DNA of 64,000 bases from ENR-C587 sp942493235 (lineage in GTDB: Bacteria > Bacteroidota > Ignavibacteria > Kapaibacteriales > UBA2268): positions 2,480,001-2,544,000 of the forward strand of contig OW818676.1 in the NCBI GenBank assembly GCA_942493235.1. Reading direction: 5' to 3'. Below are positions 17,473-26,631 of this stretch, piece after piece (position 1 is the stretch's first letter; each line of letters starts with the position of its first letter). The position numbers and the translations under genes were made by a program. The notes beneath the pieces were generated by a model. The model ran no database searches. It was not told the DNA's origin and saw nothing but the letters and a program-made list of their open reading frames with translations.

Positions 17473-18399
17473 ATGGGACATTATGATTATTGGATTGAGT
17501 TCTTGATATTTGTTGTAATACTTTTAGCCTTGGATTTATTAGTATTTAATAAAAAGTCTCATGAAGTAAAAATTAAAGAAGCACTTCTCTGGTCTGCATT
17601 TTGGATAGCTTTAGCTCTTGGTTTCGGATTAGTAGTTAATTATCAGCTAGGTCAAGAGAGCATGATGCAGTATTACGCTGCTTATCTAATGGAGAAATCA
17701 CTAAGTTTAGATAATCTGTTTGTATTTGTGTTAGTATTTTCTTATTTCAAAGTTCCGCCTCAGTATCACCATAGGGTATTATTCTGGGGTATTATCGGAG
17801 CATTGCTAATGAGGTTTTTATTTATAGCTCTTGGAGTAGCACTAATTCAGCAATTCACTTGGATATTCTTTATATTTGGGGCAATATTGATTTATTCGGC
17901 TTACAAAATGATAAAAGAAGAAGACAAAGAAATTCATCCAGAAAAGAATATTTTAATAAAGCTTTTCCGAAAAATGATGCCTGTAACTACTGATTTTGGT
18001 AATGGCAAGTTCTTTGTAAAGATAAATCATCAGACTCATGCCACTATTTTGTTTTTGGTATTGATTTTTATAGAAACTACGGATTTGATATTTGCAGTCG
18101 ATTCTATACCTGCTGTGCTTGCTATATCGCAAGACCCGTATATAGCATATACCTCTAATATAATGGCAATATTAGGGCTTAGAGCTTTATATTTTGCTAT
18201 AGCAGGAATTATTAAATACTTTAGATTTTTAAATTATGGACTATCAGCAATTCTTGCTTTTGTAGGAATAAAAATGCTTTTGTTTCATTATGTACATATT
18301 CCCGTCGAAATTTCATTACTTATTGTCGGTGGTATATTAGTGGTAGCAATTATTGCATCGTTAATAATCGGACCCAAAGACAAGCAACCGGCTAAATAA
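17473..18399 (+). CDS. TerC-family integral membrane protein
   Basis: A 308-residue protein with about eight to nine hydrophobic segments. The TerC signature is visible as YLMEKSLSLDNLFVFVLVFSYF (quoted in part: EKSLSLDNLFVF) and IETTDLIFAVDSIPAVLAIS, with conserved acidic residues in the membrane that are implicated in metal binding. TerC/Alx proteins are linked to tellurite resistance, manganese efflux and metalation of exported enzymes. A manganese exporter (mntP) lies elsewhere in this window but is not adjacent. A yybP-ykoY riboswitch was sought in the leader and not found. A terminator follows directly. Confidence 0.9.
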   Translation: MGHYDYWIEFLIFVVILLALDLLVFNKKSHEVKIKEALLWSAFWIALALGFGLVVNYQLGQESMMQYYAAYLMEKSLSLDNLFVFVLVFSYFKVPPQYHHRVLFWGIIGALLMRFLFIALGVALIQQFTWIFFIFGAILIYSAYKMIKEEDKEIHPEKNILIKLFRKMMPVTTDFGNGKFFVKINHQTHATILFLVLIFIETTDLIFAVDSIPAVLAISQDPYIAYTSNIMAILGLRALYFAIAGIIKYFRFLNYGLSAILAFVGIKMLLFHYVHIPVEISLLIVGGILVVAIIASLIIGPKDKQPAK

Positions 18400-18405
18400 A
18401 AAGAT

Positions 18406-18432
18406 GCCCCCAATATCATATATATTGGGGGC
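18406..18432. terminator. Terminator hairpin between convergent genes
   Basis: GCCCCCAATAT, short loop, ATATTGGGGGC: 11 perfect base pairs. It is located 7 bp after the terC stop and is followed by TAAAATTT. It probably serves both terC and the convergent mazG-like gene. Confidence 0.85.
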
Positions 18433-18486
18433 TAAAATTTCTTTCCCCTGTTTTGCGTTCAAGTTATAAGAAAGTTGTAAAGATTA

Positions 18487-18843
18487 TCAATATGATTCCC
18501 CTATTGATTCGAGTTCTAATCTTTTGTTTTCGATTGATTCTAGTTTTGTAGCCACAGCATTTGCTAAATCTAACTTCTTTGAATTAGAATAATTCAAGAG
18601 AGCTATAAGCACATCTGCGGCTTCTTCTGCAAATCTTTCCTCAGGAATATGCTTGCCTTTCCATCTTTTCTTTTCAATGTTGGCAAGCTCGCCGGCTTCT
18701 CCGTTCAATTCAAGACAGAAAAACTCGGGACTCCTTTGAGGAAAATGCTCGTTTTGATAATCATCAAATTCTTTTTGAACAGAACCGATAGAAAGCTTGA
18801 CACATTCAATCAATTCATTGAATCTACTATATTTCATTGTCAT
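18487..18843 (-). CDS. MazG-like nucleotide pyrophosphohydrolase
   Basis: A 118-residue all-alpha protein. LELNGEAGELANIEKKRWKG and AEEAADVLIALLNYS supply the EExxE-type and ExxD-type metal-binding motifs of the MazG/dUTPase-like superfamily. The domain is single and short, as in phage-type and stand-alone MazG proteins that hydrolyse (d)NTPs to monophosphates. Its start codon lies inside the 3' end of the response regulator gene (overlap 18827-18843), so the two are translationally coupled. A second in-frame ATG lies two codons downstream. Confidence 0.75.
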   Translation of the reverse strand: MTMKYSRFNELIECVKLSIGSVQKEFDDYQNEHFPQRSPEFFCLELNGEAGELANIEKKRWKGKHIPEERFAEEAADVLIALLNYSNSKKLDLANAVATKLESIENKRLELESIGESY

Positions 18844-19525
18844 CGTCTTGAGGAATATCTCTCATTCGATAGCCAACGCCTCTGATTGATTGAATTAGCG
18901 GTTTAGAACCATCTTCTCTTTCAATCTTTGATCTTAATCTCTTGATATATACATCAATGATGTTTGATTCAGGGTCAAAATTGTGTTTCCAAACGTGTTG
19001 AGTAATTGTAGAGCGACTTAAAATTCTGTTTTTATTTCTGATTAAATATTCCAACAAAGCATATTCTTTAGTAGTTAATTCTATTTCTTTACCGAATCTG
19101 TAAGCTAAGTGAGATACTGTATCAAGAATTAAATCACCGCATCTTAGTTTAGTTGATTTTTCAGGTGTTGAACGGCGTAAAATTGAACGCAAACGAGCTG
19201 CTAATTCTTCAAAACTGAATGGTTTTGGTAAATAATCGTCTGCACCTAAATCTAAACCGTGAACTCTGTCTTCAGTTGTTCCGCGAGCTGTTAACATTAA
19301 TATCGGTGTAGCAATTCCTACATCACGTAATTCTTTTAATACTGTGAAACCGTCTTTGCCCGGTAGCATTACGTCTAATAAAATGGCATCAAATTGATTG
19401 TTCATTGCCATTTCTAAACCTGTTACCCCATCAGCAGCAGTTTCTACAATATAACGCTCTTCTTCGAGACCATGCTTAATAAAGCTGGCAACTTTTCTTT
19501 CGTCTTCGACAACTAAAATTCTCAT
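18827..19525 (-). CDS. OmpR/PhoB-family response regulator
   Basis: A 232-residue two-domain regulator. The receiver domain (1-120) has the acidic pair in VVEDERK, the phospho-accepting Asp in ILLDVMLPGKDG, Thr in MLTARG, and Lys in LPKPFSFEEL. The winged-helix DNA-binding domain (about 130-225) includes LTTKEYALLEYLIRN and VWKHNFDPESNIIDVYIKRL. No histidine kinase is next to it; the kinase at 54.7 kb is a hybrid-sensor type with no physical link. Its 3' end overlaps the MazG-like gene, an unusual partner. Target genes are unknown. Confidence 0.92.
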   Translation of the reverse strand: MRILVVEDERKVASFIKHGLEEERYIVETAADGVTGLEMAMNNQFDAILLDVMLPGKDGFTVLKELRDVGIATPILMLTARGTTEDRVHGLDLGADDYLPKPFSFEELAARLRSILRRSTPEKSTKLRCGDLILDTVSHLAYRFGKEIELTTKEYALLEYLIRNKNRILSRSTITQHVWKHNFDPESNIIDVYIKRLRSKIEREDGSKPLIQSIRGVGYRMRDIPQDDDNEI

Positions 19526-19560
19526 AAAAAAACCCTTTTGTTGATTGATAAATAAAACAA

Positions 19561-22461
19561 TTATTTTCTAATATATATAGGATAAATCTCCTTTGCACCA
19601 GTTGATAGTTCCAAAGAAAGATAATATAATCCGTTAACACAATAAGTACCATCGCTTCTTAGACCGTCCCAATAATCGCAATATACTGTGCCTGTCTGTC
19701 TGCTGATATTTTTAACCGGTTCGGCTACTAATCTGTTAGCCGCATCTAATATTTTGATTGTAACATTTGCATTTTCAGGGATTGTATATGTAACTTCTAA
19801 TCTTTCACTCATTGGATTAAAAGGATTTGGAGCTGCTATATTTATGTATTTAGGCATAAAATTCCTAAATATAGTATCTGTTCTAATACATGAATTATCA
19901 CAACAGAATCTCAAAATAATTTGTTCGGGCAGATTAATCGGTACATTCCAGATAAATCTTTCCGATGTTTTATTGACATTGGCTATTTCGGCGTAATTTT
20001 GCCCGTTATCTATCGAAAATGCGATAATAATATTGTCGCATTTAAAATCAAAACTGTTTAAATCCCAAGAAAATGTACGAGTAGGGCAAGCCGTTGTGCA
20101 AGTGTCAATTGAAATTGGGAAATGAGCAGGGCTAATCGGTAGCGGAATCACTATAGATGTATCAGAGTATTCACCCCTGAAACATATACCGCGTGCATAT
20201 AAGTAAGTCCCTCTGTCTGATTCCAAACACTCGTAGAAATCAGGGCAAGGTATCTCTACACTAAGTGAAAAAGTACCGTCGATATTGATTGAGTCGCTTA
20301 TATTGCGTGTCCATAAAGTATCATTATAGCTAAACTCAACTGCTACCGAATCTACACATTTAGTATTACCGGTTAAGGTAATTATTTTGCCCGGATAAAT
20401 ATTTAAATCAAATATCGGATTGATATTTATTTTTGGTTTATTGAAGTAAATACTTTCGGAAATATCAAACACTTTATTTGGGGCATTTGATGCACGTACT
20501 ATGAAATACCCGTTGGTTCCCAATACTCTTTTATCCACTACATATTTATATTGGCAAGTATCGACTGTATTCTCATATTCGGAATGAATCAGTATAGTTG
20601 AGTCAATCTGTTCTCCATCAATAAATCCCTGATATAGTATATCTATTGATTGCGGACTCTTGATTATATTAACCCACTTAATTAAAACAGTATCGCCAGC
20701 ACAATATTCATCATACACTGATGGCTCAATCACATTTAAAGTATTAAATATCTCTGAGCCGAGCACATAAGTGCTGTCGTGAGTAGTAATAATAATATCA
20801 TTATACCCGTCGCCTTCCAAATCAGAAATCGCAATGTTGGAAATAGTTTGATTCTTAAATTCGATTTCGTATAAAGTGTCGAGCGGTCTGCCCATTTTAA
20901 ATTCAAAAGTATTATAATCTCTAAGTTGAACAATTCTCAAAATTGACCCATCAACCAGAAATATTTCGTCTTTGTTATTACTTGCACCATCGAAATCATT
21001 AACCGCAGCTACCCACCCATTAATTCTTGCACTGCATATAGTATCAAACGGAAATAGGTTTGAATTGGGAGGAGTAGGCTTTTCAATAGGGCTTCCACTG
21101 AAATATCTCATAACAAATAATTTGCTGGAAGGCACTACGAAATCTCTGCTTGACTGAGTAACTATTATTTCTTGTCCGCTATTATTCGGATAATATGGCT
21201 CCCAGCTGTTTTCTTGATTGCCGTCAATATTGCCGACTGATACTGACCACAAATGGTCTATTCCGCCACTAAATGGGATATTATCCGTTTCGAAAACGCT
21301 TGTAACAGGATCTCCGGCAATATCAAACAAATGAAGTGTTGCTTTACCGTTAGAACCGTTTCTACCCAAATATTCTTCGGCAACTAATATAAATACACTG
21401 TCCGTAGTATTTTTGTCTTTTATATGTACATAGAACGGTCTGATTTGCGGGCGAGTTCCATTGACTATTGCAGATAAATCAGTTGGTATAATATCTTCTG
21501 ATATAGAAAAGTCAGAAATATCCAAACCTACTAAATAAGGTCTGCTGGCTATAGTATTAGTAGTTAAATTATAGCTCTCTATAGTAACATCGCCAAGTGA
21601 GCTGGTAGGATAAGATGGTAAAAGTATTAAATCTTTAACTCCGCCAATAGTCGTCATTGATGGTTGAAATATATTTACTTCACCTGCCAAATGTATTCTG
21701 TTATCTATTGCATCTTTTGAATCAGGTAGGGGATAGTTCGGTCCTAAATACCCGGGCACAAACTGAGCCAAACCTCTGAAATACTGAAGCTTATTAAATG
21801 AGCTGGTACTTGCCGTCGGTTGAGACGAATTAATTTGAGAATAGCAATAAAAGTTTTCGCCGATTTTTTTCCCGAATGCTGGCTTGATGCTCGCATAGAA
21901 ATTCGGAGAATAGTCTCGCATATCAATTGCTAATCTTCTAATTAATTGTATAGTATCGGCATCATTATCAAATCCGGCTAAATATCCGAATGCAAGACTG
22001 TCCGGACTTTGTAATTCAATAGTTTCTAATCCTAATATCTGGATATTAGAAGAGCTTCCGTTAATTTGAGTCCTTGTTGTATCAATCAGTGATGTTACAT
22101 CTTTAACATAAGGCATGTATTCTGTTAATTTGTGTGTTTTGCCTGTAGCATCAACCACAACTAATTTTCCGCTCTGAACGGCTACTATTTCATTTGGGGC
22201 ATAATAATAGCCAGAAAATATTTTTGGATTATTGATTACATTACCAATAAGTGGTTTAATATCTCCAGAAATGGCTGATGTTGACCACTTTATTTTAATC
22301 GAGTCGATTTCTTGATTCAAGGATTTCTTGGATATATAACGTGTACCCTCCGAATTTCCTTCCGGATACAGCCAATTAGCCGAACTTGCCGGCTGGCAGT
22401 TTAGATAACCGTTATTAATGCAAAGTATTGCAACTATCCATAATATCAATGTTTTATTCAT
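19561..22461 (-). CDS. Large secreted protein with a C-terminal T9SS/FlgD-like sorting domain
   Basis: The frame is open to 22533, but the ATG at 22461 starts a clear signal peptide (MNKTLILWIVAILCINNGY) and is preceded by GAGGG, giving 966 residues. The N-terminal two-thirds contain FG-GAP/VCBS-like segments (ISDLEGDGYNDIIITTHD), suggesting a beta-propeller. Several Ig-like stretches follow. The end (NPFNPMSERLEVTYTIPENA, then VKILDA-like and WDGLRSDGTYCVNGLYYLSLEL) matches FlgD Ig-like/type A sorting domains that direct proteins through type IX secretion. It is likely a surface or extracellular protein of unknown substrate. Confidence 0.75.
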   Translation of the reverse strand: MNKTLILWIVAILCINNGYLNCQPASSANWLYPEGNSEGTRYISKKSLNQEIDSIKIKWSTSAISGDIKPLIGNVINNPKIFSGYYYAPNEIVAVQSGKLVVVDATGKTHKLTEYMPYVKDVTSLIDTTRTQINGSSSNIQILGLETIELQSPDSLAFGYLAGFDNDADTIQLIRRLAIDMRDYSPNFYASIKPAFGKKIGENFYCYSQINSSQPTASTSSFNKLQYFRGLAQFVPGYLGPNYPLPDSKDAIDNRIHLAGEVNIFQPSMTTIGGVKDLILLPSYPTSSLGDVTIESYNLTTNTIASRPYLVGLDISDFSISEDIIPTDLSAIVNGTRPQIRPFYVHIKDKNTTDSVFILVAEEYLGRNGSNGKATLHLFDIAGDPVTSVFETDNIPFSGGIDHLWSVSVGNIDGNQENSWEPYYPNNSGQEIIVTQSSRDFVVPSSKLFVMRYFSGSPIEKPTPPNSNLFPFDTICSARINGWVAAVNDFDGASNNKDEIFLVDGSILRIVQLRDYNTFEFKMGRPLDTLYEIEFKNQTISNIAISDLEGDGYNDIIITTHDSTYVLGSEIFNTLNVIEPSVYDEYCAGDTVLIKWVNIIKSPQSIDILYQGFIDGEQIDSTILIHSEYENTVDTCQYKYVVDKRVLGTNGYFIVRASNAPNKVFDISESIYFNKPKININPIFDLNIYPGKIITLTGNTKCVDSVAVEFSYNDTLWTRNISDSINIDGTFSLSVEIPCPDFYECLESDRGTYLYARGICFRGEYSDTSIVIPLPISPAHFPISIDTCTTACPTRTFSWDLNSFDFKCDNIIIAFSIDNGQNYAEIANVNKTSERFIWNVPINLPEQIILRFCCDNSCIRTDTIFRNFMPKYINIAAPNPFNPMSERLEVTYTIPENANVTIKILDAANRLVAEPVKNISRQTGTVYCDYWDGLRSDGTYCVNGLYYLSLELSTGAKEIYPIYIRK

Positions 22462-22751
22462 ATCCCTCACAAAAGCTTTTAGTGCTTTTTTATTCTTTTT
22501 TTTACAATCAAAGTACAAAATTTGTGATTTCATCTTTCTTTCACAATCTATTTAACCTTAAAATAACAAAAATAATTTACAAATCCAAATAAAAATTAGA
22601 AATTATTGTACCAAAATTGAAAAAAGTTGATTTTTTATTCGTTATTTGGTTTATAAATTAAACAAAACAGTATAATTAATTGAATTCTTGCGTTTAAATC
22701 CTAACTCAGCCCAATAGAACAAAAATTGTTTATCAAAACAAATCAAATTGA

Positions 22752-22779
22752 AATATCAATTGACTTTTCAATTGATATT
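22752..22779. terminator. Perfect AT-rich hairpin
   Basis: AATATCAATTGA, loop CTTT, TCAATTGATATT: twelve perfect base pairs, 15 bp after the end of the minus-strand lipoprotein gene and followed on that strand by T-rich sequence. It is probably a terminator, though low in GC. The rest of 22462-22793 shows no gene. Confidence 0.5.
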
Positions 22780-22793
22780 ATACAAATCCAAAG

Positions 22794-23558
22794 TTAAACC
22801 TTAATATATATTGTATTATTTATATAGTGATAATAAGAAGGAGAGAATATATGTTCGGCAACTATTTTATTATTTCTACCTATTATTATATAGCACCCGT
22901 TTGATATTTTTAGGAACCTTAATGCACGTCCGTTAAAATCAGACATTAAAATATTATGGTTTATATTTTTAAATTCGTTTAGATCAAATTCAGCTATACC
23001 GTATGGATTAGTATATACTGTTCTATACGGTTTACCGATATTTCCATCGAAATAACCGATAAAATGGTTTGGAACATATAGGAATTTATCACTAAAGGCT
23101 AAGGAATCATTCACGAAAATACTAATTAGATGAATTCCCGAAGATAAATCAGCAAGAGTTGATTGAGGAATATTGTAAGAATAAGTACCTTTCGGCATAT
23201 CATTAGTGTCAACAATTTTGCTAATACAGGATTTTGAATTGTAATCATTCAGCTCGATTCTAACATTACCTGTCTGCATCAAATTGAAGTTTACTTTTAA
23301 ATAATTCATAGTAGGGTTGGGGTATAGAATTGCATTTTTGATAGTTGCCTTGGAAATAATTCCGCCAATACTATCATAAGAATATGAAGCTTCAAGATTA
23401 TAGTAAAGCATAATCTGAGCATCAGTTACAGGCTGATTAGTAAGCGAATCAATAACTTTTACATAGTAAATACTCGAAGTATTTGTTGAAGAATCATTAC
23501 TTGAATCACAAGAAATTAGCAAAATAAACGCAAAAATACATAAAGTTAAAAGTCTCAT
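22794..23558 (-). CDS. Lipoprotein with an internal sorting-domain-like segment, hypothetical
   Basis: A 254-residue protein with a lipobox (FILLISCDSS, lipidated Cys at about 17). It starts with a short domain YYVKVIDSLTNQPVTDAQI, typical of carboxypeptidase-regulatory-like beta-sandwiches. A T9SS type A-like segment follows in the middle (AILYPNPTMNYLKVNFNLMQTG to LSSGIHLISIFVND), where such domains normally sit at the C-terminus. The C-terminal 80 residues (YIIIGRNNKIVAEHIF) are unfamiliar. It follows the flagellar operon on the same strand but is separated from fliO by about 50 bp. The function cannot be assigned. Confidence 0.6.
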   Translation of the reverse strand: MRLLTLCIFAFILLISCDSSNDSSTNTSSIYYVKVIDSLTNQPVTDAQIMLYYNLEASYSYDSIGGIISKATIKNAILYPNPTMNYLKVNFNLMQTGNVRIELNDYNSKSCISKIVDTNDMPKGTYSYNIPQSTLADLSSGIHLISIFVNDSLAFSDKFLYVPNHFIGYFDGNIGKPYRTVYTNPYGIAEFDLNEFKNINHNILMSDFNGRALRFLKISNGCYIIIGRNNKIVAEHIFSPSYYHYINNTIYIKV

Positions 23559-23610
23559 TATAAAATAATATTAGTGAAAAAATCAAATATAATAATTTAT
23601 TTGCAAATAA

Positions 23611-24066
23611 TCAACTTTTATGAAAAGCGGATTTCAAGAAAGTTGAAAAAGATAAAGATTTTTCTAACTCACTTTTGCTCATTAATTTATTATTTATGGG
23701 TTGTTTAATTGTTTCACGGGGTAATTGCCTTGGAGTATGAGCTATATTTGATTTCAAGGGCAAAGATTTTGCATCTTTATATATAGGTTTTCTTAATTCA
23801 AATGAGCTGTGTTCATCACTACTTAAATCTGAAATTAGAGATATATTATGATCAGTAGCTCCGATTAGTAAAGTTCTATTTTCTGCCTTAACTACAAAAA
23901 GATGACTTTTGGGCATAATCGAAACTTTTGAAATAATTTGCAAATCAAGAGAGTTAGCTTTAGAGCCTCTGTTTTTTATTAACTTTTTAATTATAAGTAG
24001 GACTGCTATTAAAAGCCCCACTACAACAGATAGAGATATAAATGCCTGTAAAATTGGCTCATTCAT
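23611..24066 (-). CDS. fliO: Flagellar biosynthesis protein FliO
   Basis: A 151-residue protein with one N-terminal membrane helix (about 5-26: LQAFISLSVVVGLLIAVLLI), then a basic stretch and the FliO-type domain LQIISKVSIMPKSHLFVVKAENRTLLIG. FliO assists assembly of the FliP core of the flagellar type III export gate. The second half is a low-complexity polar tail. It is the last gene of fliL-fliM-fliN-fliO. fliP, which usually follows, is not present in this window. Confidence 0.8.
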   Translation of the reverse strand: MNEPILQAFISLSVVVGLLIAVLLIIKKLIKNRGSKANSLDLQIISKVSIMPKSHLFVVKAENRTLLIGATDHNISLISDLSSDEHSSFELRKPIYKDAKSLPLKSNIAHTPRQLPRETIKQPINNKLMSKSELEKSLSFSTFLKSAFHKS

Positions 24067-24090
24067 AGCGATTCCTTTCGTAGATGACTG

Positions 24091-24519
24091 TTATTTTTTT
24101 ATACTTCTTAATCTATCAGCAGGGTCAACTAATGTAGTAATACGAATACCAAAATGTTTATCGATAACTACTACTTCGCCCTCTGCAACTTTTTTGCCGT
24201 TTATCAATACATCAACCGGCTCGCTTACTAATTTATCGAATTCAATTACGGAGCCTCTTCCGAGCCTTAATATATCTCTAATAAGCATATTAGTTCTGCC
24301 TAATTCAATTGATACCGGTAATTGAAGGTCATAGAGCAATTCCAATTTTGGGTCAAGCGGAGAATAAATAGTAGAATCTCCGTTATAGTCCATTTCCGGA
24401 AATTTTGCATTATCCACCTGCACCGATGAATCATAATCCATATCAGCACCAGATGATTCATCTAATGATATAGCACCTCCACTAATGAGGGCATCAATTT
24501 CATCTTGTGTCATCGACAT
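24091..24519 (-). CDS. fliN: Flagellar motor switch protein FliN
   Basis: A 142-residue protein. Its N-terminal MTQDEIDALISGG is the segment shared by FliM/FliY-type switch proteins, and residues about 60-140 form the SpoA/FliN domain (LPVSIELGRTNMLIRDILRL, then GSVIEFDKLVSEPVDVLING and FGIRIT). FliN forms the lower C-ring with FliM and FliG. It starts 2 bp after the fliM stop with a GGAGAG ribosome-binding site, so the two are tightly coupled. The CheY-binding-like N-terminus suggests a role closer to FliY without the CheC phosphatase domain. Confidence 0.93.
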   Translation of the reverse strand: MSMTQDEIDALISGGAISLDESSGADMDYDSSVQVDNAKFPEMDYNGDSTIYSPLDPKLELLYDLQLPVSIELGRTNMLIRDILRLGRGSVIEFDKLVSEPVDVLINGKKVAEGEVVVIDKHFGIRITTLVDPADRLRSIKK

Positions 24520-24521
24520 AT

Positions 24522-25553
24522 TTATCTCTCCTCTTTGTAAGTTAAATCTTGGTCAACTAAATCTTCTTCATTTAAAATATGTGTTACTCTTACGGCTTTT
24601 TTGCCGTCAACGCTGCCGGGTCTAGCTGCAAGTTTGCGTTTGCCGGCTATTATAAGTTCTATTTCTTGATTGACTTTTTTCTTCATTTTTATTACGTCGC
24701 CATTTTGCAATTCCATAAGTTCTCTTACACTAATAGCTGCTTTGCCTAATTCCGCGATAATCGGTAGATATGTAGTAGAAATTTGTTGTTTTAAGACATC
24801 CATATTCTCCTTCATTCGTGCCGGAGATTGCTTAGTTGCCTGTGTAGTTACCTGCTGACGGTTAAGTCGGGCAAGTACTTCCTCAAGTGCGAAAGTAGGG
24901 AAGCAGAGGTTCATCAGATAAGTATGAACTCCAATATTGACATCAAAAGAGACTACAACCACAATTTCAGATGATGGTGCTATTTGAACAAAGTCTGCTT
25001 CCATCTCTAATCTCTCATATTTAAAATTAAGCTCGGCTATTGAACGCCATGCATTGCGAAGATCAGTCAAAGCATGTTCGATAATACTTCTTATAACTGC
25101 TTGCTCGATAGCGGTAATTGTCCTTGGTTTTGGCTGTTGGTCTGCAGCTCCGCCGAGTAGTCTTTCAATAACAGTGAGAGCTAATTGAGGACTAATTTCC
25201 AAAATTCCGTTTCCATCTGTTCCTTCAATATCAAATACATATAAACAGCTCGGATTAGAGACAGAGAGAATAAACTCTGAATAAAATAATTGGTCAACAG
25301 AGGTAACGGTGATAGACACTACAGTTTGTAATTTAGAGACCAAATAATATCCGAATACTTCGGCAAAGCTCTCGTGAACTGTCTGAAGTGTTCTTACTTG
25401 ATTTTTTGAAATACGATTAGGTCTGCGAAAATCATAATTTGATATTTCGCCTTTTGTTACTCTGCCGGTTAAAATGTCATCGACGCTAACAGCACCGGAA
25501 GTCATCTCTGAGAGCAGACTATCTATTTCATTTTGTGATAAAACTTCAGTCAT
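24522..25553 (-). CDS. fliM: Flagellar motor switch protein FliM
   Basis: A 343-residue protein with normal length for FliM. The N-terminal VLSQNEIDSLLSEMTSG is the CheY-P-binding peptide. The middle domain (about 45-235) contains YDFRRPNRISKNQVRTLQTV, and the C-terminal SpoA-like domain (about 255-330) includes LGKAAISVRELMELQNGDVI. FliM carries chemotaxis signals to the flagellar switch and controls rotation direction. It lies between fliL and fliN on the minus strand. Confidence 0.95.
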   Translation of the reverse strand: MTEVLSQNEIDSLLSEMTSGAVSVDDILTGRVTKGEISNYDFRRPNRISKNQVRTLQTVHESFAEVFGYYLVSKLQTVVSITVTSVDQLFYSEFILSVSNPSCLYVFDIEGTDGNGILEISPQLALTVIERLLGGAADQQPKPRTITAIEQAVIRSIIEHALTDLRNAWRSIAELNFKYERLEMEADFVQIAPSSEIVVVVSFDVNIGVHTYLMNLCFPTFALEEVLARLNRQQVTTQATKQSPARMKENMDVLKQQISTTYLPIIAELGKAAISVRELMELQNGDVIKMKKKVNQEIELIIAGKRKLAARPGSVDGKKAVRVTHILNEEDLVDQDLTYKEER

Positions 25554-25636
25554 TGTGCAAATTCCTTTTTGCTTATTATTTCCTAATTACAACTGATTCA
25601 ATACTGACATAATTAAACCATTATACTAAGTAATTA

Positions 25637-26308
25637 CTATGCACTTTGCATAATAAATTTCGGAATAGAAACTTTACGTAAAAATATTTTATTTTTTATG
25701 AATATCGGTTTTAATTCCGTATGGAATTTAATTTCCAATGAATCCCTTAAAGTGCTTAATTGCTCTAAAGAACGAGAACCTACAAATTTAGTAACAAATG
25801 AAGATACCTCACTCATCAGCTTTGGTGGCAGAGTAGCTCCGGCACCTGCACCGTGAGCTCCACCTTCGGCAGCACCTTCTGATTCGGGCAATCTGTATTC
25901 TAATCCTAACTGGAGAACTACATAGTAGTTCGGAGGATTAGTATTGGCTATTATATCCGGAGTCTGTACAAAAAGCACGCCTTCTACATCACCCAATGCA
26001 TCAGTTTCTTCTAATTTTGTCAATTCTTGCTTTAATTTTAGCTTTTCTTCTTCTTCAGGAGTAAGTTCTTTTGCTTCTTCAACCTTGGTTGAGTCGTTTC
26101 CTCCATGAGAGCCTATTATATCGGGTCTAATAAAAAACCAATAAAGACTGAATACTACTAATATCATAAATAGCACAGTGCCTCCGATAATACTGACTAC
26201 GGGAATTAATTTCATATCCCCGCCACCTCTTTTTTTGGGTTTTTCAGGTATCTGAAGGTCATCTTTTTTTACTTCTTCACCTTGTTGTTCTTTTTTGTCT
26301 TTTGCCAT
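25637..26308 (-). CDS. fliL: Flagellar basal-body protein FliL
   Basis: A 223-residue protein. A charged cytoplasmic N-terminus with KKRGGG precedes one membrane helix (about 35-57: PVVSIIGGTVLFMILVVF). A linker rich in Glu/Lys follows, then the periplasmic FliL domain ending FIKNKIFLRKVSIPKFIMQ. FliL surrounds the stator units and supports torque. A Gly/Ala-rich insertion (GAAEGGAHGAGAGA) sits in the middle of the domain, which is unusual. It is the first gene of the fliLMNO cluster, 83 bp before fliM. Confidence 0.88.
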   Translation of the reverse strand: MAKDKKEQQGEEVKKDDLQIPEKPKKRGGGDMKLIPVVSIIGGTVLFMILVVFSLYWFFIRPDIIGSHGGNDSTKVEEAKELTPEEEEKLKLKQELTKLEETDALGDVEGVLFVQTPDIIANTNPPNYYVVLQLGLEYRLPESEGAAEGGAHGAGAGATLPPKLMSEVSSFVTKFVGSRSLEQLSTLRDSLEIKFHTELKPIFIKNKIFLRKVSIPKFIMQSA

Positions 26309-26631
26309 AATTCTATTTATAATATTTTAACAATCAATTTTTATTCTTTATAAACTACAATTTTTATAAACTACAATTCTAAATTTCTATAATCTATAAA
26401 CAATCAAAATTATTGTATATATATCGACAATAATTTTAAAATATACAATAATCATACATAATAAATAAAAAACTATGCCATTAAATTGATGTTTACTAAA
26501 TCTAAGAAATTCAACCTTATTGACAGTCTCAATTATTTGCTATAGTTTTATTTTCAGAAAATCAGTTCAAATTCAAACAATTGTCTAATATTGAACATTT
26601 TTAAAATACTAATAAATTTATATACAAAATA
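26309..26631. other. Intergenic region upstream of fliL
   Basis: About 320 bp, very AT-rich, between gmk and fliL (both minus strand). It should hold the flagellar operon promoter. I saw no sigma-28 or sigma-54 consensus and no hairpin terminator of note. Short A/T repeats such as TATAAACTACAATTT occur twice (near 26346 and 26361). Confidence 0.4.
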
